Shown in pieces: positions 22,801 to 34,446 of a stretch of DNA of 64,000 nucleotides. The notes under the pieces were generated by a model that did not search any database, was not told where the DNA came from, and worked only from the letters and a program-made list of their open reading frames with translations. The position numbers and the translations under genes were made by a program. Positions within the stretch are counted from its first letter, which is position 1. Every line of letters starts with the position of its first letter. Origin of the DNA: Euwallacea fornicatus (Eukaryota; Arthropoda; Insecta; Coleoptera; Curculionidae); the NCBI RefSeq assembly GCF_040115645.1, contig NC_089564.1:1860001-1924000 (forward strand), read 5' to 3'.

Positions 22801-25800
22801 AATTCCTTTCGATAATTCGTCAAATGTTGAATGCATGTATCTATTAAGTCAGATTTTTCCATTAGCGCATCCAAATCGGTGCATTCAGTATTTTTATCTT
22901 GAGATATTGCTCTTTGAATAATTGATTCTAATTGCGTAAACGAAATATTATTTAACTCGTCTGGCTCCGTTTCTACTAGACGAGAAATCTGAGATTCTTG
23001 ATCTTTTTGCTGCGCGCAAGAATTATTTTTAAGTGGACATATTACTGTTTCTTCAGAAAAAGTTCGATGTTGCAAACGCGCACTCTGCAGTGGATTTGAT
23101 TGGAAATTATCTTCCTCCTTTATGTGAATGGATTCATTTCGCAAAGTGTTAAAATTATTGCAATTCAGGTGGTCGTCGTCTAATTGAGTCTCAGATTTGA
23201 TATCGGATACACTGTCAACTACATTCGTAGACACCGTAGAAGATCTCTCTGGGTCATCCTGGATGTCCTCGAGTTTAATTTCAACTACTTCATATGCTTC
23301 TTCTTTAATATTGTGAGGTTTCGGATTAGAATTTTGTGGTTCCTGTGGTGCATCACTCGGGCAATGTAATCCTGGTACTTTCTCTTCTAAAAAGGATTTG
23401 AAACACGTGGTTTAAACTAATAGGTCAAATATCCACTTTACAAAAACTTCTAGTGATTTTTTTATCTCGCCTAATAATATTAGTTAATAATATATTACGC
23501 AAAGGGGGTAGGGTGGCCATATCTATGGAACCTGAAATTTTGTGTACCGCGCAGACGGTGTTGGCTAGTTAAAATAACCAAAAAAAATGTAAACGTTTAA
23601 ATATATGCTAGACAGAAACTTTCATGGTTCGAACCCGAAGCCGAACTAATGTACTGTCCCTTTTAAATGGGGTTTCTGATCATTGGTAGTAGAAATGAAT
23701 TTTCAAAGATAACTGTAATTGTAAAATAATTATAAGCATTTATTTCAGAAATACTATTATTTGGCCTGAAAAAAAAACTAATTCATTTTGAGGACTCACT
23801 TATAGACTATAGAAACCAATTTAAGTGTACTTAAATTTCAAGCGGCAAACATCACCTATCACATGCTTTTAGAATGCAAAACATCCTTATTATATAGGAA
23901 GATAATGATTCCTCGTGGTAAAAAAAAATCTAATAAGACAACGACCATGCTTGCCCGTGTACATATGTGGCTGCCGGCGAATCACAAATAGCAAGAAATC
24001 GACATTCTTGAGGCTCTAGGGCCATAAGAATGGTGACTGTGGGGAAGTAAAATAGGCCAAATCATAGTGTAATTAAATTTATGAATCACCCTGTAAATTT
24101 GGCACTAGTGTATAGGATGTTCTAAAATTTTTTGACGGTTTTGCCAGATACCTAATTTACTATTGAAGTTAAAGACCTATTATATTGACAATCACAGAAA
24201 AGTAATCTCCAAATTAGTGTTGTAAACACAGGATGTTTTAAAAACTTCTACATTTTGGAACTCTCTCTGTATTTTATTTGTCGAGCAAAATATCGAGAAA
24301 GCAAAAACCGATTATGAAAGGATTTTTACAGTAGTATTCAGTGGCGTTCTTCGTACTTTCTACACCGTGTACTTTAGCTGCAGATAATTATAATTATAAT
24401 TTTTTAAGTCGGACCCTGAATATATTATTAATTATTTTGAATCGCCCGGTAAAGTATTTGAAAAACTGGTTAAATTTTAAAAGAATAATTTTCTTCGCAT
24501 TTTGTCTCAAAATACGTTTTTTCTTAACATCTGGTATCTACGACATTACGTTGGCGACGACTTTTTTATTACCGTAAATTTTCGTTTCATAGAAATCCAG
24601 TACAGGGTTGAAACATTACCTGCAAGATTTATCTACTAGGCCACTATATATTATTAAATACCTACCTACATCGTTTGGAAAAGTAACTAGATTTTCCCCT
24701 ACACAGTTAATTGTTAGAGTATCAAGCCTCGTTAACTCAACATCCAATGCTGGCATCCGGATAACATTATTACCAGAATCATGCGTGTTTGAGGTGGCGG
24801 CGAGCTCTATGAACAAAAGGACATGATAATTTTTTTTCATAAAAAATAAAATACTACAACAAGAAAAAATCTATTTTTTAAATTCGCAGTCAACATTTTC
24901 GTTTCCTCCAAAAAACAGTGCCGAACATCAGACCAACGATTTCTCGATTTTGTTCTTTGACATCGGTAATAACGTAGTTACATATAAGGTACCATAGGAA
25001 ATCGAGTCCAAGCAATATTTTCTGCTCAATCACTAGTTTTCTTTAATATCATTTCTCGAATTTTAGAGATTAAATAATTTTAAAGAAAAAATATCTTGTT
25101 CAATTTTGATACTTTTGTGACTTTCCGCCTTGTATTAATTCTTTTTTATGTCCAGGCAATAATAGTTCTGTTGCATGTATGAGGCGGAAAATAACAAATT
25201 TGGAGCCAAGGCGATGTATGCACCTATGTACATACTGCATACTATATATGAACGTTTTTGCTCAGTAAATCATATAATTTTCTTTCCAAATGGTATTAAC
25301 TAAAATCCTTTTTTACTAGGTAAAAAGTGATTTTAGTTTTCATCAATCTATTACCACAATTCGTGAAAAAAATCAAAAATAAATTCGAAAATTTCAGTTT
25401 TACCACTTTTATTTACTCTCTTGAATGAAAAACTTTTCTCCAATTTAACTAAGCCTGTATCTATTATTATTTACAAGATATTCATACTAGAGTTCATCTT
25501 GGACACATTGCATATTATACTGTATGAAATACGGCGTGTCTAAGATAAAAACATATCGAAATAAATTTCCATACGGTCAATATGTAAAAATATTAAATAT
25601 AAAAACATATAAACACGTGTACATTACTTCGCGTCACCTATCGATTTTTAGATCAGTCAGCCCTACGTTTGCAAAAAGCTGTAAATTTTTTTGTATGTTT
25701 CCGAACAATATCATTTTTTAGATTCAGTAGAGTGTTGGCGCGACAACAAACAAGATGTTCATTGTATGAAATAAAGTAATAGTCGAGATAATTTTATTTA

Positions 25801-28162
25801 AAGACTTGTGAGATACGTTACTAGTGTAGCTGACAGTCAAAGAGGGGCAGTGACTAGCGTGTAATTGTCATTTAGTGAATGCCGCTAAAAGCAATTTTTA
25901 CTCCTTTCGCGATGAAAGAGAATGAGCTCCGAGGTGCGTTTTTTCCTGAAGGTTGAATAAAACAAGATCTTCAGCCGTGCTCTGTAACGTTAAACTTCGG
26001 TTTTACGTGGAAAAGTACGATAGGATGTATGAATAGGACTTTATACAGGAGGTCTGTTCTGAGCGACGAACCACCGTTGAATATTCCCACGTGCAGGATA
26101 GGGCAATGGAAGTAGAAGGTCAGAATAAGAAAGATTCGAGGTTTGATTTAAAAGTGAATGTTCTGATAATTGTTTTTTGGGATTGATGAGACTGTTTTGG
26201 CAGATCAACGATAACAAAATAATTGGAAAGACTCCGTTGGATAGTGCCACACACACACGAAAGGTCGATCGGGGGCGAAGATCGGAATAAAATGGGTTTG
26301 TTGTTTAAATTAAAAGGAACAATTCCGATTGTTTTTTTATTTGCAGATAAGCTTTGGCTGGTCAACGAGAACAAACGGAATTGGAAATCTGATCGAAAAG
26401 GTGAAGCCACTCCATTTTGAAGTAGCAATTACGGTAAAAACAAATATACTATTTTGATTTTAATATTAATTTGACGCTCTTTAATTACCTTTTTTATATT
26501 TTTAAGGGTGTCGATATTTCGCAAATATACATTTTCTTCATGGAAGTTAATTGCACATGTTCACAATTTTATGCGTTCATTTTCGTCTCGTGTTTTTTTT
26601 TTGTAACCTATGAAGATGTGCATATGGTTGCAGTTAGCTGTAATTCTTTAGCTGGAGCTTAAGAATATAAGTACAACTGCTTTCAAGGAGCAGGCTAGCA
26701 ACTTAGCAATCAAAGATCTTTTACTTCAAGCAACATACTTTTTTCCAGCAAATTATCAATGAACTTGAATAATACACAGATAACTATTACTAATTCAATT
26801 ATTACATACAAACTTTTAATGATATTGGTTACAAACAATAGGATATCACTCGCTTTTGACATCTAATAATAGTTTGCAGCTCTGCTCCTAGACGCCACCA
26901 TTAGGTTGAAGAATTACCAACATATGTGGCTGCCTCTAAGCACTCTATTGTTGATATCCATTTATTTTAATATTTTCAACTGTATATAGTAAGCTATTAA
27001 ATGTCCAGGTTAATGAATTTGTATATATTATAAACATATTTAGTAGTCACATTTAACTAAACATGAAATAATTTTTTTTTTCTTATCTTTAAATAATGAT
27101 AACTGATAAAGTTTTATCATTCCACTAGACACTATATTTTCTTGACCTCTTGTAATTACCGAGATTTCTTATATAAATATAAAATCAAAACAACCCTATT
27201 TATTGGGAAGGGACATTTCATGCAAATGGATAGAAAAATTAATTTGCTCTTCAATCTTACTCTTTAATAGTTACCTACCTTTATCTAAATTCTCTAAATC
27301 AAGGTTTAGAGTTTGCCTAAGCTCTTCAATTACATCAAATGGGAGATCCTCAATTTTAATACCAATGTCTGGAACAATAGAACCATCACCACAGATACTG
27401 TCACATTCATCTCCACCTTGCAGAGATGAGCTCATATCTCTCAACACTCTTGAGATTTCGAGCCTCTTCTGCTTTTGCATGTGATTTATTGCCTCATCCC
27501 AATTAGTACTACTTTTAGCATTAACAAAATTTTTCATTCTACCTTCATTTAAGTTCACAATGTGATTCACAATTTTTTCATACATTTGCTTGGTAGTTAC
27601 ATTTATTGGTTTTGTTTTGTTAATATTATTTTTCATATTATTTAACCCATAACTCGCAGCTTTTACATGATTCGTATTGATGTCTGCTGCTGGTTGAATC
27701 TGTTCCTCATTAGTTGAAGGGCAAATAATTTGAAGGGGTTCATTGGGTGTAAGTAGATGTCTCATAATTAAAGCACTTGTGTGTTCAATTTTACGAGTCA
27801 TAAACTCTTCACTACCCTCAACTGGAGAGGCTGACCGAGACTGTGCTATTGAATTCCAGCTTGCACTTTTGGAATGACCATTTCTAAGAAATCTATTTCT
27901 TGTTGGTGCAATTGATGAATAACCACTATGGATCCCCCAGGAATGAGATCTTGAATAGATTTATTGGTAATTAAGTTAAAACGCACAATTCTGTGCCACA
28001 TTTTTGGAAATTCATATTACTCACTAACCTTCTCCAATAATCCCTTTGGAATCCCCCTTGAGATAGATGATAATCTTTGTGATAAGAATAAGTTTTATGA
28101 TAAGATCTGCGATAACTATTGGCATTTCCATCCTCTGGATGCCGTTTATTTGATGTCCTCAT
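19869..28162 (-). CDS. ZNF106: ZNF106-like WD40-repeat protein
   Basis: Seven exons, read on the minus strand: 28162-28029, 27949-27279, 23386-22548, 21867-21553, 21451-21197, 21137-20943, 19934-19869. Phases agree and give 824 residues. The N-terminal region is Arg/Ser/Tyr-rich. Residues about 180-230 hold the RMKNFVNAKSSTNWDEAINH block, which corresponds to a conserved NWEQ segment of vertebrate ZNF106. A charged, coiled-coil-prone region with FTQLESIIQRAI follows. The C-terminal ~275 residues form WD40 blades (MYIGSLNGVVRVFDL, VLLIGHRNAPIFVRDA, LFVGCYNGFVYVYNL) that track the ZNF106 propeller closely. Vertebrate ZNF106 binds RNA and has C2H2 fingers at both ends; none is visible here. The last exon (21 codons) is small and the least certain. 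Extra small exons in the large introns are possible. Confidence 0.82.
23387..27278 (-). other. Large ZNF106 intron 2 with repeat relics
   Basis: A 3.9 kb intron. Around 24060-24450 there are several short stretches like CACCCTGTAAATT, ATAGGATGTT and ACAGGATGTTTTAAAA, which resemble ends of small insect transposons. At 26074-26393 there is a diverged 160 bp tandem duplication. I found no exon, but small ones cannot be excluded because splice phases would not reveal a skipped phase-neutral exon. Confidence 0.45.
26074..26393. repeat. Diverged tandem duplication, 160 bp unit
   Basis: Unit 1 starts CCGTTG at 26074 and unit 2 starts CCGTTG at 26234. Matching landmarks follow in the same order: AGAATAA then CGGAATAAA; TGATTTAAAAG then TGTTTAAATTAAAAG; TTGTTTTTTG then TTGTTTTTTT; GCAGAT; TCAACGA; AACAAA; AATTGGA. 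The units are strongly diverged, so the duplication is old. Confidence 0.6.
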
Positions 28163-28858
28163 AATTGATTCATTAAAATTCGGAAAAATGCACTACTTTA
28201 TTCCAATTTCTGATATTTGGTTTATATCTTGTGTTTATTTGATTTGTTTATGTTTTTGTGACAATTGCCAGATTGATAACGCGTTGACAAGCATTGGAAG
28301 CGATTTCCTATTGCTCCTGATGCTATAGAAACACGGGAGAGTGAGAATAAAAATTTTTTGACGTTGATTGGTCAGAAAATGGCATTGGTTAATTCTATTG
28401 GAAAGAATATTCACGCTCCCTCTCATATGTTTTTAGAAATCGGAACCCTAACATTTATCACGCTACAAACCGCCATACAAGAAACCAGATAATCGAAAAA
28501 CTCGACCATTCGTCCCATAGTACACCCAAAGTAAAATTCTGACGTCACATAGATTATTAAAGAACTGAGAAATATAGAATGCGCAGTAAAAAAATAAGAA
28601 CTTAATATGATGTTTCCGAGTTTAATTTCGAATCAAATCACGTTATGCTGTTAAAAGAAATCAAGTGATTTTTAAACCGTAGTAATATCATAAATCACGT
28701 GGCTTGATCCGAAGTAAAAAAATCAAAAGAAAGAGGCTATGCTATCTCGTTCCCGTTATTTCAATGGCTCAAGTACCTTGATATATAGTATATTATACAT
28801 TACATGTTTAAAGTCCGAGTTAGTTGGTTATAAATTGACATGTCGATTTGGAGATACG

Positions 28859-29365
28859 TTATACAACATAAAAAAAACCTGACAGTAGACAATAAACCGT
28901 TAACGTAAGGGGTTGATTTAATACTACACTATTTATCATCAAACACTCGACCCACAGACGAATTGATCCCAAATATAGATTTAGAGGTTTTTTTAATGGT
29001 CTCTCTTTACAATACTTTTTGTCATTAAGCTGACATCTCCAAGTTTCAAAATGGCGCCTTGACAGCAATTCTTTTCTTACGAAGTGGTTAACGTACCAAT
29101 CGGGTTTAGCTGAACCGACTTTTGAATAATGAATATACAACTGGGCATAAAAGTTACCTTTTGATTTTAGCGCTTGTAATTTCGAAGATGTGTTACTTCT
29201 TGATTTATTGATACGGGTATTTAATTCACATGAATTGATGTAATCAATTAAATACCACTTTGACGGTATTCCTCTGGTTTCGCGTACACTTTTTCGTTTC
29301 CATTTACCTTCTTCCGGAGGTATGCTCGGCATAACGGGCTTTAAGTTTGAAAAATAATCAGACAT
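28859..29365 (-). CDS. Small basic protein of unknown function
   Basis: I do not recognise this family. One open frame of 168 codons starts ATG at 29365, about 700 bp upstream of the ZNF106 start on the same strand. The first ~125 residues look like real protein: Lys/Arg-rich, with GIPSKWYLIDYINS, GNFYAQLYIHYSK and KPDWYVNHFVRKELLSRR. The last ~45 residues are hydrophobic and irregular and may be intron or 3' UTR read-through. An AG (TTTAG) directly precedes the ATG, so a non-coding or short 5' exon is possible. No signal peptide. It could be a small single-exon gene or one exon of a larger one. Confidence 0.5.
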   Translation of the reverse strand: MSDYFSNLKPVMPSIPPEEGKWKRKSVRETRGIPSKWYLIDYINSCELNTRINKSRSNTSSKLQALKSKGNFYAQLYIHYSKVGSAKPDWYVNHFVRKELLSRRHFETWRCQLNDKKYCKERPLKKPLNLYLGSIRLWVECLMINSVVLNQPLTLTVYCLLSGFFYVV

Positions 29366-30704
29366 CTAAATTAAATATTACTGTCTTGAAATTATGCGAT
29401 AATTAACAGAATTTTAATACGAAACACTGATAATAATTTTGCAACGAAAGAAGAAATCCTTGCTTTCAAAATTAGCAGAAGTAGAATAATCAATACCGTC
29501 AAATGCCATTCATCAAAATACGACTTTTCTTTTTCAGAGCTGCCAGTCATGTAAATACTCTTAAAGTAACTACACAGGGTGAGTTTTTTTTAATGTGAAA
29601 CATGTTAATTACCCTGTACTAGTATACAGGGTGTTATAAATTCGACGTCTTAGAATTGCTATTTATATAATTATTCGAGATAAAGAGTTGATTAAAATAC
29701 GATATTGCCAATTTTAATATGGAATAATTTATTAGAAAAAAACAAAAATTCCACTCAACAATAATACCAATACTCGGTTTAGTTTATTTTTTCAAATATG
29801 GAACTACATTTTTTTGTACGTTTGATTGGCTTTTTATTTACTATTTATGGCGTCTAATCTAATAATACTTATGGTGCGATTATGGTGTTGATGTCAACAA
29901 TATTCAAAAATCCTTTGTTATTGATATACAGGATATTTCAAGTGTCAGATTTTATAACATGTTAAATGCAGAGAAAATATACGATGAGTCAAGACAACCT
30001 AGGACTAAATAAGATGCGTAACAAAATAAATTTTGTAGAATTTTTTAATGGCAAAACAGAAACAGATTAAAGTTATAGAAAGAATCCGTCATGTTTGGTT
30101 AAGTTTGATTTAGTTACCCTCCTCCTTCCTTTAAACGTTAAATATCAATATGACCAAGTTGAGAATTATAGAGAGTTTTCGGCAATAAACGGATCAATGG
30201 AAGCTTGAATTTGCCGACTGCTTTTTTTTCTATTAATTTTGTAAATAACTATTAAATTGGTCTTGTCAAATTTGAAGTGTAGTATGATTTCCCGCTTAGG
30301 TTAGCGCTGTAGCGAAATGTAACTGCTGCTGCTGTTTTAATGGTTGTCGCGTTTCTGAATGCGCCCAATACGACGGTCAACGACGATGTTGCCTTCCATT
30401 TTGTTTTGTTTTTTTACATATTTAGGTTATGTTCTGGTTATTGTCTGTTTCTGTTTAGCGTTAAATGTTTTTATTTTAATTTTGCAGTCTATTACCACGT
30501 ATATAATTCTACACGGGTACACATTCAACAAATTTTTAGAAAATATAAGTTATAAAGTTATCGATGATTTCAGTGAATAAAATCTTGTGACTCTTGTAGT
30601 CAGTGATCAATAGATCGTAAGCAATATGTAAACCAGAAAATTCAATTTGGTCTCAATAAGAATAAATATAACATTCTTCATACTCTAATCACATATGAAG
30701 AGAC
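29366..30704. other. Spacer between the unknown gene and the FAM174-like gene
   Basis: A 1.3 kb intergenic region, probably containing divergent promoters. Around 29573-29640 there are two ACAGGGTG-type ends and an ACCCTGTA, which look like relics of small transposons. A short CTG run lies at about 30321. I see no supported gene. The overlapping frames at 30340-30580 have no family resemblance. Confidence 0.45.
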
Positions 30705-31485
30705 ATGAAATATCTTTCTTTAATTTTTGTTATATTCACATTGTTGCCGATCTCTTATACATCATCTCAAGCGATCTTTCCCCAAGAAATAGCAGGACAA
30801 AAGAGTCCTGTCCTGAGTGCATCTAATATACACCCTAAAAGTTCCCCTCAGGCACAAAACGATTCTCCAGCAATTGTTAAGTTAGCTCAAAAAGGTACAC
30901 ACAAAAAAAAACCATTAGCAAATGAAAGCATTACCCTCAACAGTATAAATAATAAGACACAACCAGTAGTTGTAACAAGTAAAACAACACAACCTGAAGA
31001 AACTGTTGACACAGGTGAAATCATAAGTGAAGTAGAAGAAAAAGCTGGGGAACTTGGTCCAGGTGCTCTAGGTCGTGCAGTTATAGTTTTTGTATTGGTC
31101 AGTTTTGTTTTCTTATTATATGTTGGACTTAAAACTTGTAGGTGAGTTATTAACCTTATCTCCCTTTGAATTATATTGAGCAACAAAAATATTTAATTGT
31201 GAACTATATACTCTTTTCCATCACATTCCTACATAATAATATATTCTCCTCCAACATAAGTACTAAATGAATGTCTTCAGTTACTTAAAAAGTATTTCAA
31301 TTTAATGTTACAGAAAGAGAAAAGCAAATAAAGCCAAAACTTTAGTACATCGTAAATATGGAGTTCGAACAACTAGAAGTGATATGGAAATGGAACCTTT
31401 ACCATTATCAGATGATGAAGATGATAATACTATATTTGACTCTAGATTACATTTAATACCAGAGAGAAATTCCACCAACAAATAG
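30705..31485 (+). CDS. FAM174-like single-pass membrane protein
   Basis: Two exons, 30705-31141 and 31314-31485, joined in phase (AG|A, Arg) into about 202 residues. An N-terminal signal peptide (LSLIFVIFTLLPISYTSS) is followed by a Ser/Thr/Gln-rich luminal region. A transmembrane helix (AVIVFVLVSFVFLLYVGLKT) is followed by a short cytosolic tail with basic KRKANKAK, then RKYGVRTTRSDMEMEPL and an acidic SDDEDDNTIFD. This tail is the signature of FAM174 proteins, which act in the Golgi and plasma membrane system. The second exon supplies the whole tail. Length and layout fit the family. Confidence 0.8.
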
Positions 31486-32671
31486 AGATTATATAAATAC
31501 AAAAAGTCTATTAAAAAAAGTAAAATTTAAGGCTGGTTAAGAGTTTTGTTGAGCAAAAAAAGGATGTGTATTTTTATTGCTGCAAAATTTTATTAGCTTT
31601 TAAGTATGACAGATGCCTTATAAAATGTTACTACTAAAATTAACTGCTTGTAAGATAATGTTGTAAATAATTATTTAACAGCAATGTGTATATTGGTTTA
31701 AATTTTATTTTGTAAATCAGAAGTTTCCACGGACTTAACTTAGTTTGACCAAAAAATAGATATTTTGATGCATGGTAAAGATAAATAAGGGAATGTGCAG
31801 AATTACCCTCTTTTTATGTACTAATGCCTTATTTATACTTAATTCAATATAGAATAGAATTACATCTTTTGTAAATAAATGAAAAAATTTTAATTAGTCA
31901 AGCAATAAAAGTAACGGCCTATCGATATGTATGACATGGTTTTATTCAGTTTCCTTATTATCCAGTACCAATTCACTAATAGGTGGTGTTTAATTATAAT
32001 GGTTATTCAATGTAATATAGATCATATTTACAAAAAATATTTGTAGATTGACTGAACTTTTCATCTATAAATATTGATTAATTAGCAACAAGTTAACATG
32101 AAAGTAAATACGTAGAAAAAATAAGTCTTAATATTATCATTTATAATGACCTTTGAACTGTTGCTTTTAAAATTCTTGCATTGGAAATTTCAACAAATGT
32201 ATGTAGATATAGGATATGGATAAATCGAATTCCATTATTCAATTCCCCTCTTTTAATTTATATTCGAATTGTGCAAACAATTCTAAATATATTTTACATC
32301 GTACATTCTATGCCAATAGGTACTCAACAGTTTTAAATATGATAATCAGATTGCGATTAGCAATATTAGCATGTTTCGTTATTTTAAACAGCTTGATGAG
32401 CGGTTGATGGTTTCTTTAAAAAATTAAATTTGGGCTATTTAGAAATGTTTTTTATTCACATTAAGATAATTTAATTTGATTTTTAAAATGTGCATAAAAC
32501 GAAATTAGAATAAAATCACTACTACTAAGTTTAACAACTACAAATATATACAATGCGTTTAATATGAAGACTCAAGGTTGTGGCAATTTGCTGGTTATAA
32601 ACGGTTGCTCATTGCATCTGGTCCATTGTGGTTTTAATATAGTTTTGTACGTATGTAGGCATATATCTGTG
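31486..32671 (+). other. FAM174-like 3' UTR and spacer
   Basis: Candidate poly(A) signals AATAAA occur at about 31874 and at 31904-31909, giving a 3' UTR of roughly 400 bases. From there to the transposon edge at 32672 I see only AT-rich sequence. Confidence 0.5.
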
Positions 32672-34314
32672 TATAGGGTATCCCAGAGAAAAATATCCAC
32701 CCTGAATATATTTTCTATTATTTGTTAAAGAAAATAAAATTATAAAACGCATCAACTTTGATAGGCAGGGCAACTCCATTTGATGAAAGAGTTGTTTTCA
32801 AAATGTTATTCCTCTACACCTGGGAACCACTTTTTATAAATTTTCTTAATGAAAGAGATTGTGTTATACCTCATTTGAAAGATAATTTTATTTTCCGCAC
32901 GGTCAAGCTTTTATTTTGTATTTTTCTACGTCGGCCTTGTACAAATTAAATAAAAACAAAGTAACTTCATATTTTCCATTTTTATTGATATTTTATTTAT
33001 TCTATCGTAAGAAATATTGAAAGTGATCTTCATTGACATCCATGCATATGTACAACTGATCTTCAAAACGTCTTCGCACATTATGTAATATTTTTGGTGT
33101 AATTGGTTTGAACTCTTCGACGATTCAGAAACGTAACTCCTCGGGGGAATGAGATTGTATGTGATAGATTTTGGCCTTCAAATATGCCCAGAAAAAGTCA
33201 GCCGATATCCGGGCAATCCCACTAGATCTTTTTTGCCAATCTATCTTCCGGGAAATTTTTATGTTTCCAGAAATGAAAAATTGTTCAACAATTTTATTAC
33301 TCAAAATCACTCCCCAAACCGTTTTATTTTTGAGATTATTGAATATGAATCTTTCAGAATAATTGAGGATTAACATTACTCCAGTAATAATAGTTATGTC
33401 TGCTAACTTCGTCATTTAAATAGAACGAAAATTTATCAGAAAATGTTTTATTATACAACGAATGGCTGTTTAAATGTGACGTTACCAAAGGATTCGCAGA
33501 ATTCAAATCAATGGTCGAAATATCCTTACTTAATTCCTGTACTAGTTTTGTGATATAAGGATAGAATTTTACTTTTTTTTTTAATTCTATGAATAGTATT
33601 TTTTTGGAACCCCCAAATCTTTCATACAGACATTCTGCTATCCGTTTGAGCATGCCCCAGAACTGCAATGTGGACTTCATCACCTCTCATTGGACGATCA
33701 ACGTCGTGTTTTTTTATTTTGGACGAAACCGGTCTCACTGAATTTCATTAGCAACTTAAATACACGAGGGTAGCATACCATTTTGTCAAGATAATTTAAA
33801 TTGAAGACACGAATTGATGCTCTAGTAGAATTATTGTTTTTGTAATGCAGACTACAATCTCGATTCTCTCTTATAACGAGTAAACAACTTTAATGAATTC
33901 AAAAATTGAACGAACTGTAAAGTGATATCTTGCTTCAAAGTACTAAAACCATTAAGTGTAGAGGAAAATATCAATAAATTGTTCCTAGAGACGTCGAAAT
34001 GTTTTGAGGTCAAACTGTACACTTTCAGCATTTATTACAATAATATTTATGGTTAAAATCAAGTTATTCGGTCTTTGTTTAATTTCTAAAAGGCCAACAT
34101 AAAAAAATAAAAAATATAAGCTAGACCGTCTAGAAAATAAAATTATCTTTCAAACAACCCCTCTTCCAATTTGAAAATTTTCAAATGGTAGTTTTCAATA
34201 GCAGAGAGAAGTAACTTTTTTACCAAATGACGTCTTCCCCTTTGTCAACGTTGATGTGTTTTGGCTTTTTTTTAATAAACGACAAAAAAGATATTCCCCG
34301 AGACACTCTGTATA
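32672..34314 (-). mobile_element. Second decayed mariner-like element
   Basis: The left end reads TATAGGGTATCCC at 32672; the reverse complement of the right end reads TATACAGAGTGTCTCGGGG, ending at 34314. Long inverted arms (about 32672-32940 and 34085-34314) share blocks such as TTGAAAGATAATTTTATTTT followed by ACGGTC(A/T)AGCTT, and ACGCATCAACTTTG against ACACATCAACGTTG. A broken minus-strand transposase lies between. Organisation matches the element at 5939-7735, but sequence identity is low, so it is a related family rather than a second copy. Confidence 0.75.
33125..33683 (-). pseudogene. Broken mariner-like transposase
   Basis: Two overlapping minus-strand pieces in different frames, 33683-33354 and 33415-33125. 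They hold FSDKFSFYLNDEVSRHNYYYW (like the FSDE..F.LNG.VNRHN block of the DDE core), VWGVILSNKIVEQFFISGN and, near the end, DFFWAYLKAKIY (family consensus DFFLWG.LK). The N-terminal DNA-binding part is mostly missing. Non-functional. Confidence 0.75.
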
Positions 34315-34446
34315 TATTGGACAGAGACCATATTTTTAATTGTATTTTCTTGGCTTATGCGATAAAGTGATAGATCACATTTAACCTTTAGTAAAATATT
34401 AACAAAAAAAATTAAACGTAGTAAATAAACATTAATGTATAAATAA

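Noticed and set aside
26041..26428. Overlapping minus-strand frames in the ZNF106 intron that look alike
   Set aside because: Their similarity reflects the 160 bp tandem duplication; no protein motif and no splice context.
30340..30580. Two overlapping plus-strand frames upstream of the FAM174-like gene
   Set aside because: Phe/Tyr-rich translations typical of AT-rich non-coding DNA, overlapping each other, no motifs.
33846..33881. Possible left terminus of the Tigger-like element (CAGACTACAATCTCG...TTATAACGAG)
   Set aside because: It resembles a Tigger end and weakly the right side near 36480, but it lies inside the inverted-repeat-bounded mariner-like element 32672-34314, so the two cannot both be intact boundaries.
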